From Stropharia rugosoannulata (Eukaryota > Basidiomycota > Agaricomycetes > Agaricales > Strophariaceae), in assembly GCA_028532985.1 (NCBI GenBank), contig JANCIK010000006.1, positions 1,674,001 to 1,738,000 on the forward strand: a stretch of 64,000 bases of DNA. The letters run 5' to 3'. Below are positions 1 through 9,672 of this stretch, one piece after another. Position 1 is the first letter of the stretch, and each line of letters begins with the position of its first letter. Made by a program: the position numbers and the translations under genes. The notes beneath the pieces are model-generated. The model made no database searches. It saw only the letters and a program-made list of their open reading frames with translations, and was not told the DNA's origin.

Positions 1-623
1 CACAGGCTCGTGTGGTAGAGCCGGAAAAGTCTACACTGTACAAAATTGTGCCGACATCCACTGAACGTGTCCTATCCGACCACACGCCCTCCTTGCTGCT
101 TCCTCTCATTCCGTCCAAACTTAAGCGACATGCCAGGGAACAATTACCTAGACATTCAGAGTTTTTCCTCAAAGAGGCTCGAAGCTTCGACCCAATTGAC
201 GATGACGATGACGATTATTGGTACAAGTACTGGGATAGTCCTCCCTACTGCGAGCCAATGAAACACATTCCAAGATGCGGTTCTCAAGCACATGCTGTTG
301 CGGTCATTGGACGGAGGACTCGACTTCAGCGGGACAGTGCACGCGCTCGTTTGCATGCTTACAATGATGCCGACAACGACAACGAAGTACTCAGCGAATT
401 GCATACCAAGATTTGTCAACTCTTACAGGAATGGCAGGATATTCGACACATAATCTCTGACAATACTTTCAAGCGTGATTCGCTTTCGCGGAATATGGGA
501 AAGGACCTACTCTACGGAAAAGCCAGGCATGTAATGGATCTTGTAGATGAGTGGAATGCGATCAATATGGGTAGAGAAGAATCTCGACTGCAACTTTTGT
601 TCTCTGATAAATATCATTTCTAA
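1..623 (+). CDS. Hypothetical protein, 3'-terminal exon (5' end outside window)
   Basis: The frame is open from the left edge (codon phase starting at base 3) to the TAA at 621-623, giving about 206 residues. The only start-like codon near the edge is GTG, so this is best read as the last exon of a gene that begins outside the window. The visible part is hydrophilic. It has a run of seven acidic residues followed by aromatic residues (WYKYW), and an amphipathic, Leu-rich C-terminal half that could form helices. No signal peptide or membrane segment is visible. I do not recognise the family. Base composition resembles the flanking island rather than the conserved genes further right. Confidence 0.45.
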   Translation, partial: QARVVEPEKSTLYKIVPTSTERVLSDHTPSLLLPLIPSKLKRHAREQLPRHSEFFLKEARSFDPIDDDDDDYWYKYWDSPPYCEPMKHIPRCGSQAHAVAVIGRRTRLQRDSARARLHAYNDADNDNEVLSELHTKICQLLQEWQDIRHIISDNTFKRDSLSRNMGKDLLYGKARHVMDLVDEWNAINMGREESRLQLLFSDKYHF

Positions 624-804
624 ATACAAGCGCCTTCATACACCCCCTCCTTTGCAGTCATCTCAACCCCAGGTCCACCCTTCATAAAATCAAGAGCTTT
701 TGCGATGGCCGCTGAAATTCCACACGCGCCAACGGAGTGCGTTGCGCAGGTGCTTCAAGTCATGCATGAGTATACGGCTAGTAACGAAGTCATGCACAAC
801 TTAC

Positions 805-1051
805 CCTTTTCCTAGATTCCAAAATCTTCTTCCATTCCTCCGGCCCCGTATCAATGCCTCGGTAAACTGGACACCAGTCGAACCATACGAAGTAGGATCG
901 CTCGAGGCAATTTTGGATCTTGTTCACGTTGCCCGTTTGTACAGCCGCGCGGTAGTACGGTAGGATCTCACGGATTGCCCTGCGCTCATCCTGTTTTGTA
1001 AATTCCAGCATGTACTTGAAAGTAGGCTTGGCGGACTTTTTGGTGCCTTTC
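805..1051 (-). pseudogene. Isolated internal exon of an unknown basidiomycete repeat-associated family
   Basis: On the minus strand an acceptor (ATGGTAG, just above 1051) opens an exon that ends at 805 before a clean GTAAGT donor. It encodes about 82 residues with a basic start (KGTKKSAKPTFKY), a charged helix, and an aromatic patch YFVWFDWCPVY followed by EEWKKILESRKR. From memory, similar 'TFKYML.(F/Y)T...R.AIR' proteins recur as multi-copy hypothetical proteins in agaricomycetes; no function is known to me. No convincing flanking exons are found within 1 kb on either side, so I call it a remnant. It could be a real internal exon if very long introns were allowed. Confidence 0.4.
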
Positions 1052-2194
1052 CTACCATATATATTTTATGTCAGTATATAGAAACATAGACAATAGACAA
1101 TGTAAAATTCACATTTTCGATTCTGTCGAAGCTGGGTGACTGATCTTTCTGCAGCTTAGCGATAGCTACACAGATTTCATAGAAGTAATAAACTGTACAG
1201 TTTATACCTTCTACATTGACAGCCGGGGGGAGGCCGTTGAGGATCTCTAGACGTGGGTGATAGAACTATTTAGGGTTTGTTTGCAACCAATAGCAAGCGA
1301 TATAAATACCTACTGAAAAAGAGATAAACATGAATTTTGTCACCTCCTGCTAAGAGTTATAATACAGAAATAGGATTCGGGACAGGTTACACATATATAA
1401 TGTACCCTACAAGTTTTCATAGCCGGTCTGTAAACTCAAATTGCATGCAGCGGTATATATCTGACCGGGGATATAAATAGCATGCGCTACCATCCAATCA
1501 GATTTAACATAAATGTATGCTGAAACGAGCGTCAAAAACATGTATTTTCTATAAACCATGCTTTAAGCAGCAGATTCAGACAATGTAGTATGTAGAATGA
1601 TTAAAAAGTAGATACTCTACCAGAATCTGAAGTTGTTTCAAGGTATACTTGACATAATGAGCTGGAATATCAATTATACCGAAGATGTGCACCGTTCGCA
1701 TCGGCCTTGAACCCAATTCCCTAGCATACATTACATACAGTTCAGTAAATCCGAGGTTTTGTGAACTTTCGAGTTATTATCTTTGTATTTAAAAAACAGA
1801 CACTACGTAGCTCGTATATCAGAGAGTCTATGGCTGTAACAATTCATGCAGTTACATCGCGTTTATAAGTTGAAATTTATATGTTTCACAAGTATTCCGT
1901 TCACCTTAGGGACGTCTATTTTTAGTACACTATGGTCGCGTCGAGCAGCATTTCAATGAAGTCTTGACGAGGTGATGAGCTCATAGCATAACCGTATGTT
2001 AAACAGACAGTAGGGATTTTATTCAGTCTTATTTGGCCGGATGGAGGAGCAACAGGTCATATCATTCAGAACTAGATACCCAACATTCACTACATCGACT
2101 ACCGAGGTCAGATATCTAATTTTACTTTACATGACATACAGATCAGGAATTCGCAAGCAAGTCACGGAGATAGGTACACATTTGAGGCACCAAG
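1052..2194. other. Gene-free AT-rich stretch
   Basis: No open frame longer than about 90 codons has plausible splice sites here. The stretch has several TATA-like runs and is more AT-rich than its surroundings. I see no repeat or RNA gene. Confidence 0.6.
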
Positions 2195-3274
2195 TCAAGC
2201 ACTGGCAGAAACTGCACCCGCTGCACCCGCTGCACCCGCGCCTCCAGAAGGGCCATTATTGCCATCATCGCCACCATTTCCGGGGAAGATGGTGGCAGTC
2301 GGGTAGAACGCGGCAGGAGGCGTGACGACGCGGACTGCTCCACGGGCAATGGCGTCAATGAAGGCCCTGCGGGCCTCGAGGCGGGTCCTGAAACGAACAT
2401 AGCAAGCGCCGCTGACTCCAACAACCAATGGGGCTACAGTGGGCCTGGCAAATGACTAAGATAAAGGTGAAAGAGAAATAACATTAGGCAAAACTTACCA
2501 GTGCGCAAACACCCCGATATTGAGACCAACCGTAACTGCATACCAGCGAAGGTCAGGGTCATCCTCTTCAGGGTTCACGTTGGCATCCTGGCCATTAAAT
2601 GCCTCTATGGCAGCCGTAGTGATGCTGTTGTAACTGTGTGCATTATCACCTGCCAAGCGGCGAGAGCAAGTCGCCCCGTCTTCGACAGCGGCCGTGTTAC
2701 TGAGCGAGGAGTTATCGATTGTGGCAAGCACATTTGACATGTGAGACCAGTCGGAAAGGGCCTCATCCGGAGTAGCCGATGGCGCACCGAGGGTTGAGGT
2801 GTCCACGGGGCTCGGGACAGGGCTATTTGGGACGGTGTCAGAGATCGACTCGTCATCTGTGGTCCTTCCGAATCCGACAATGTTCAGCTGCCCGACTGAA
2901 ACACGAAGAGGCCACTGGGCATGAGCAGCTGTAATGTTTTTATAAGAATACTATAGCACAACAAGCACAGAGAACTTACCGGACTCCGCGACCTCGCGGG
3001 TAGTATCATCCAAGCGCAACAAAGGCGTGAGAAGATGACTCAAGTAGCCAGCGCTCTCAGTTGTGAGCGCCGGAATGGGGAAGGCTAAATGGGTAATAAT
3101 AACATAAACATATTATATCATCAAAAGGGGGTGATTGAGCTTACTGCTTCCAGTGCGGGCCATCAGTGCCGAAACCGCATGGAACAAATCTCCAACCGTG
3201 ATCACCGCCGGGAGGACACCTCCTGATCTGGGAGGAACCCTCTCGGCGTTGGACTGGGTTGATTTGTGGACCAT
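2195..3274 (-). CDS. Protein with Cauli_VI / RNase H1 N-terminal-type domain
   Basis: Four exons, complement of 2195-2444, 2499-2928, 2980-3084 and 3145-3274, give 304 residues. All junctions are GT-AG and phases agree. The first three junctions fix the acceptors, including a CAG at 2445-2447 needed to complete Trp 222. Residues about 207-260 match the small hybrid-binding fold shared by RNase H1 N-termini and the caulimovirus viroplasmin family (Cauli_VI): WYAVTVG.NIGVFAHW, then GVSGACYVRFRT and EARRAFIDA. No RNase H catalytic domain follows; the protein ends in a Gly/Ala-rich tail. The N-terminal two thirds is low-complexity and Ser/Thr/Asp-rich. Stand-alone proteins of this type are numerous in basidiomycetes and have no settled role; binding of RNA:DNA hybrid or dsRNA is inferred from the fold only. 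Confidence 0.72.
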
Positions 3275-3630
3275 GTTTGCTAAGAATGCGTATGTGCAGA
3301 TGCGAGTAGATACAACGATGTTAGAGAGAGGCAAGAAAAGAAAAACACCCGCCTTATAAGGTCCGCATTAGAGTTTGAACTGGGATTCTCAAAGATTCGC
3401 AAAGCTATACAGCTTTCTACGCAACAATGCGAAATTAAACCTTAATTCCTCCCCAGGCGTCAAGGGAGTCATGCCAAAGTCATGCATGAGCTTGGGTGTA
3501 TTCGCTCTTACTGCTTAAATTTTCTGAATTTTATTTGCTCTTACAAGCACCCATACTTTTGTTACCGGTGAGTGATGCATCACTCATGTTTATTCATATT
3601 ACCGGTCTCCTAAAAGTCTATTATTTTTAG

Positions 3631-6600
3631 ATGCCAACGCCTTGGACAACGGATGACCAAGCGGCGTTCCTTGAAGCTCGGCTTGAGGAATACAAAGAAA
3701 TCAATGAAGATAATCGGGAGTATGGCCCTTTTTGGACAAACGTTATGCACGATTGGTTCGAGCTCTGGCCTGTGCTAGAGAGCTTGTATCCAAATCGACT
3801 CAAAGAAGACCTCTCCGAAGAAGAGACTAAATGCATGAAGACTGCATTGAAAACGCGTATGAATGTGCATATATCTTCCGTGTATAAATCTAAATATATA
3901 TACTAACTAGTCCATATTGTGCTCGACCGCTTGTGCTCGAGGCTTTGCAAACCGGAGAATATAAGAGTCCTGGTGATCGTCTTAAGCTTATTAATAAAAT
4001 GTCACAAGAGTTTTATGACGCTGAGGATGAGGAAGTTAGAGAACTCGTTCTCAATCAAATTGCGGAAAAGCAGGAGGACGAGGATAATGGACAAGATTAC
4101 TGTCCTTCTCCCGAGAGTTATGCTCAGTACGTTCATTCTGGTCCTATGGTGGAGTTCTTGACTAATTATTATTACACTATTGCTTTCAGGGCTATCGACG
4201 ATCTGCCAAATACCGTTTCGGAGGTACTAAAATCTTTGTCGAGAGTAACGGGATGGTCATTCTCAGTCTTAATGGGCGGCCCGCACCCGAAATCTGACGG
4301 GAAAGTAGAGATTGCTAGGTATGTCATCTGTATTCATTTGAGAGCGTTGTATCTAATCATCTATCAGTATCCATTACAACAATATGAATATGGACAGGAA
4401 TTTTGGGAATACATTTCGGTCATTCAACGACACAGTTATAGGCCCCTTCACATCTTTTCTTGAGAGAGAATATGGTTAGTGTATCGGTCGAATCATATTC
4501 CTCTTCCTATAATAATTCTCATGATCTCTATTAATAGATGAGCAGACTTGCAAATCTCGCAGCCTGGGACACGTCACTGCGCCGACCCCTGTTGCACAGC
4601 CCTCTGATAAAGCAGAGCCCATTCAAGAGCCTGCTGAGAATACGAAGAGGGGCCAATATCGCAGAAAAACAGAGAAGTCTACTCCCGCAGCGCGAAATGC
4701 CGTTAAGAACACACCGGCCAACTCAGAGGCTAGCTCTGCCGGCACGCGGACCGGCTCTGCGACTCCAACCACTGACTCTGCAGCACCGACCAACCCCGCG
4801 ACTACGACCAACCCCGCGACTACGACCAACCCCGCGACTACGACCAACCCTGTGACTCGACTAAACCCGCGACGCCGATCAACCCCGCGACTACGACCAA
4901 CCCCGCGACTACGACTCCGACTAAACCCGCGACGCCGATCAACCCCACCACGCGGACCAGCTCTGCGACACCGACCGACTCTCCGACGCCGACCGGTTCT
5001 GGAACAACACCAACTAACTCTACGACCGTGCTGACCAGCCCTGCAACAACAGAACAGACGGCAAGGGGTAATGTTAGTGGATTTACACCTACACGTAAGT
5101 TATGCACTCTTTTTGCAGTACCCCAACCCGTACTGAGGCATTTGAACTTGCAACTAGCCCTGCCCACCACATGTGAAAGTACAGAGACTACAAATGCGGC
5201 GCGGGTTTCAAACGTGACTACTACAGGTGAGTACATTACAGCCGTTGCATTACTCCTGCATGACCACCGGAATTGATCTGCAATTTTGGATGGCTACTTA
5301 GATTATGTAGGCGAAGGAAACATTGGACCTGAAGGAGAAAATAAGACCCGCAAGGACAGCGCTCCAGGCCCAGAGGCGGGGAACGCGACTACAGGTGAGT
5401 TATGCTTACATGTCATGCATTACTTCGACCCATCTTCGAGCATCTGGTAGATCTGCAGGCGCCAGGAAATGATGGTATGTAGTCATGCATAACCCCATGA
5501 TGAGTTATCTGACTGTGGTTTTAATGTGCAGTTTTCTGCGACACCTATCAACCGGCTCTGCTCAATGGGAATGTTCAGAAAGGTGGGTCATGCATGACGG
5601 GTAATCAGGTGTCAATAATTGATTTTTACCTAGGCATTGTAACTTATCAGACGAACGTAAATACCTTCATAGGCGGTAAGTGATATGTATCAATCAAGTA
5701 CAAGCCCATATTAATAAAGTGCAGAAGGTTTCGGGCTGAACTCCAATAGCGACCAGGCTGCATATCCGCTATCAGGTTCTCCAGATAACAGTGAGTGCGA
5801 GTTCAATCCATTCACGCCGCCGCCACTAACTCATCTGTCTAGATACCATGACCCACTTGTCCCTCAGTTCAACATCAAATGACTTTACTTATGATCCCAG
5901 TACACCGACCTGGAGCTGGGATCATATGTATGACATGCCTTCTGGCTGCGGCTTTACCCCCACGACTCGACGTGAGTAGAATCCCTATTCGTTGTTATGG
6001 TTGAGGTGAAACATTATGCATAACTAGCCGGCACCCTCTTTGATTTCGGCTTTTCTTCCAGACACAGAGCTGAGGTTGAGATGATCACTGCCTTCCAGAG
6101 TGAACAAAATTTGGCCACGGACGCCCACAATCGCGAGTCGATGCTGGACCTATTGCAATCTGATAGTGTCCCAGGCATCAATGAGTCGCTGGCATCCCAT
6201 GCGTCTCACGAGTTCGGGCAAGTGTATAACTTTGACTTCTCTTACCTTGACGGTGGTTGTAAGTCTGTTCGGCTTATCTTGCTATTGCCCGCTCTGACAA
6301 GTCATCCATAAATCATAGCACAAAACGGTGCACTACGCAATGACGCTAACGACATGCTACTGCTCAACCCGCTTCTTCCAAACGCCAGTCCAGACCCTCA
6401 CTATCCTGCCGACCCCTTTGTACTCTGCGGTACCGGAACTTCTGACTCATTAGGCAGTCTTCCGACGGGTAAGGCGACGGAATCAAGTCCGGCGACCATC
6501 TCAACTGCTCACCCTCCTACTACCCCGACGCCTACACTTGCAGCTGCCACTACCGCGACTGCTTCTCTCGCAATAAATGTCGCTATATCACAATCTCTAT

Positions 6601-7562
6601 CCGGTGTCGAACCACTCCAATCTACTGGAATGGCTACCGGGCCGCCGCCACCCCAGCAGCTCGTAGAACAGCATACAGAACCCCTTTCATCTCTTAATTT
6701 AACAATTATATCAAATCCCGCTCCACCTACGGCCGGATGTGTTGAAGAGCGCCGCTCTGGATCAGGTCGCGCAATCAAACCTTCCAAACGCGGCGAGATT
6801 ATGAATGGCATTGGGGGAAGTACACCAAAGGTATCGTCATCCAATAAAGAAAATATACCGCCCGATTCGCCACCTGAATGGGCTATTCATGCGAAGGAGA
6901 ACCTCCTTATTCGTGACTTGGGACCCGACTGGGCAGAGTGTGTTGACCTCTGGATGGAGATTGAAGGGAAATTGGGCTACGGGACACAAGCAGGGACGAA
7001 GGTGCGTTATACTCTCTCCGCTTTTAGTATAAACTAACGAAGAGTCAGAATGCACTCCCTTGTACCGACCTAAGGCCTTCGGAATGGCAAAAGTTCATAT
7101 CAGGCCCCGCGGCGAAATTACAGCGCGCAACCTATGATCTCTGATTCTGCGGAGTTCGGCATTGCCCTGGTGAAGTGGTGGCATGCAATCCAGCCGAAAG
7201 ATAGGCATTCGACAGGATCAATGCCGGCTCCCAAATATCATAACATTTCCGAGGGGTCTTGGGATCCCCTCATGAAGGCCGGTCCCAACGGCCTGATCTC
7301 GTTGATGACTCTTTCCGCTTGGTGGGGCCGAGCACTCCTAGAACGCACGAGATGGCAAGACGATTGTAGTGATATGTGGTCCGCCTACAAACTCGATGTC
7401 AAATTGGCGTTTCAGTCCATTATTGCGGCCATTCCGGGGTCACACAAAAAGCGCAAGAGTTCGGTGAATGCTGCCTCCGGTCGCTCCAAAAAACGGTGCG
7501 TTATTAAGTATGTTTTTGTCGCCTTGATCGATCTCACTGCTCAGATCAGGGTATGCCTGTAA
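3631..7562 (+). pseudogene. Large 14-exon gene of a basidiomycete-expanded family, two frameshifts
   Basis: Exons: 3631-3864, 3942-4126, 4190-4318, 4368-4474, 4538-5226, 5302-5394, 5451-5474, 5532-5582, 5634-5675, 5725-5790, 5843-5971, 6028-6258, 6319-7001 and 7049 to about 7562. The protein starts MPTPWTTDDQ and has a GWSFSVLMGGPHPKSDGK block, a Thr/Pro/Asn repeat, a basic-acidic middle, and a C-terminal WW...GPNGL..L...WW block. I recognise this layout from multi-copy agaricomycete hypothetical proteins of unknown function. Two breaks are seen. One repeat unit lacks a C near 4858, shifting the frame. Near 7130-7140 the upstream frame hits TGA while the conserved downstream block lies in another frame. 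The 3942 acceptor is a weak GAG, and the segment after exon 1 looks shortened compared with relatives as I remember them. It is either a decaying gene or carries two assembly errors. The 3' end is uncertain: read-through stop at 7560-7562, or one further intron. Confidence 0.6.
4786..4962 (+). repeat. Imperfect Thr/Asn/Pro-coding tandem repeat
   Basis: Units of about 15 nt (ACCAACCCCGCGACTACG and variants) are reiterated. Longer units that include CTAAACCCGCGACGCCGATCAA occur twice, at 4861 and 4921. The preceding bases read GACTCGA in the first long copy and GACTCCGA in the second; this one-base difference shifts the reading frame of the host exon. Confidence 0.8.
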
Positions 7563-8762
7563 GTTTGGCGGTTGGTTTGATATCTTGGACATATGTATTC
7601 ATTGCAAGCTGTAGTACCTAATCATGTATTGTCACACGTATTGAAATGTAACTTAATTTCTTGGTTAAACTGTGCTCAGTGCTGCTCACTTCCGTAGTAT
7701 TATGCTCAACGACAAACAAGCGTTGGCACTAGGTAGCCAGTCATGCATCAGTTATGCATAATAGTGCCTACTTTATACATGAACCCCATAAAATGACGCG
7801 ATGTAAGACAGATGACCTGCCAGGGAAAGCCGGTGACAAAGGCAAAAGTAATGCATAATACGCACCTATTATCCTGAGGTTAGTTACAGGTACGCATAAG
7901 TGATCGTTTTGCACAACAAGCTGTTCAGGGTCATGCACAACATGTACCCTGTGTATATTGCTCACACGACGGCGTGGGTCTACGTCACTGGTCAAATGCT
8001 GCGCTTATGCATAACCCCGGTCCATGAAGCGCTGTACTGAATTACCTCTCTGTGACAAACTTAGGAGTCCGTAGTCTGAATCAAACTCACAAGCTAATGT
8101 TATAAGTCTCGCTCCAGTCTCACTCCTTAGGCAATACTGAAGCAATGTATTTGTATATGTTATACTAACATAAAATGAGCAAATACAGGGGAGCGGTAGA
8201 GGCACTGACGGTTGGAGAACATATACTTAAGGCTAACGGAGTCAGGGTAATGAAAAAGCGGATAAGGGATGAGAGGGGTACAGGTACTGGCAGGTGAGCG
8301 AGGAGGGCGGGGTACCGGCGGGAACAGGTGGTTTGCAAAGAGGGGAATCTAAATATACCTCGGAACTGAATTGGTTCATTTGCGACGCTTTTGGAAGGAG
8401 GCGCGTGGACCTGCATGGGCGCATCAGTAGGGCGGGAAGGCAACAGGATGCCCGAGACCGAGACGGTGATGGGAATCAGCATGACGGCCGGACAGGGGGA
8501 GCGTGTGAAGGGTGTATTATTGCATGAGGGGCCGTGGGTCATGCATTAGTCTTGCATTAGAATAGCTAAGTATTGCATAAAACTGTAGTAGCCTGCCATG
8601 TCTATAGGTATAGAGGATCATGCATTAGAGACTGTCTACGGTTGTACAGTATTTGTGCATAATACTGGTAGGATGAGGTGTCGTTCAAGACAATGATCCA
8701 GCGAAAAAGGTTTATTATTATTACTTCATTATGGACGTTTGGCTGATCTGTTGCTCCTATAG
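7563..8762. other. Intergenic stretch with repeated ATGCAT motifs
   Basis: No convincing exon is present; short frames on the minus strand at 8165-8542 look like chance. ATGCAT cores occur at 7743, 7754, 7851, 8007, 8541 and 8620, mostly with TCATGCAT or TTATGCATAA flanks, and near-matches lie between them. The fragment at 8763 begins at what looks like an acceptor, so an upstream exon would be expected here. None is recognisable. Confidence 0.55.
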
Positions 8763-9672
8763 AACTTCATTCCAAAACTGCAAGATCATTTACTAGGTCG
8801 AATGCTTGGACATGATTTTGATGGCGATGATCCCGATGTCTTTACCCATGAAGATCGCAACACAGTGCGCATAAGGAATTCAACAATATATAGGCACTAC
8901 ACTGCGAGAGTTAATTACACCACATACGATATACGCCGTGATTCTGACACCATCAACCCAAAGTCTCGCCCCTACATTATGATGGCTCGTCCTGGTCCAA
9001 GCCATTACTCTGATGGCCATGCCTTCTGGTATGCTCAGGTCTTGGGTATCTTCCATGCTGATGTCCAACACACTGGCTCACGGTCTACTACTGGTTTTAC
9101 ATGGCGGCAGATGGATTTTTTATGGGTAAGATGGCTTGGTGAAGAACCAGCAGCATTCCACGGCCGAAAGATGGCAAAACTTCCCATGATTGGCTACGTA
9201 CCTGAAGACGATGATCTTGCATTTGGTTTTCTCGATCCAAGTCTCGTCATCAGATGCTGCCACTTAATCCCAGTATTTAGCAATGGTTGTACGAACATGC
9301 TCCTAAACACTCAACAACCAACGGAGGCTCGGCCTAGTGGAAAAACTTCGGATTGGATGAACTATTATGTTGGGATGTGAGTACGCCGACTTGTCCTTAA
9401 CTTTCTGGGGCCAATAAAGAATCGTTTGCAGCTTTGTTGACCGAGATATGTTCATGCGGTTCTCTGGTTTGGGCATTGGTCACTGTGCGAAGACGGCTGC
9501 ACAGCCGGATCTTACTAACAATGACAGTATGGACACTGGTGTTGGCCTCGACTCTGATCCGGAAACCGATATCGAAGAGCATACATCGTCAAGCGAGTAT
9601 GGGTCTGAAGAGCTTGAAAGTGATCAAGAAATAGGATTCGGCCTTTCGGATGAAGAATATAATGACTTATAG
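8763..9672 (+). pseudogene. 5'-truncated fragment of a transposon-associated basidiomycete protein
   Basis: Two exons, 8763-9376 and 9432-9672, are joined by a 55-nt GT-AG intron and give 284 in-frame codons after a TATAG acceptor. Recognisable landmarks in order are FIPKLQDHLL, NYTTYDIRRD.D.INP, FWYAQVLGIFH, FLWVRWLG, GFLDPSLVIR..HLIP, NYYVGIFVDRDMFMRF and GLGIGH, then an acidic tail. From memory this is the C-terminal region of proteins about 1000 residues long, repeated in agaricomycete genomes and linked to Plavaka/CACTA-like DNA transposons. I cannot confirm the transposon class without a search. The N-terminal two thirds is absent. No terminal inverted repeat was found around it. It is probably a fossil. 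Confidence 0.6.

Noticed and set aside
5092..5115. 24-nt intron GTAAGTTATG...TTTTTGCAG
   Set aside because: Too short for fungal splicing; the stretch is in frame and open, so it is treated as exon.
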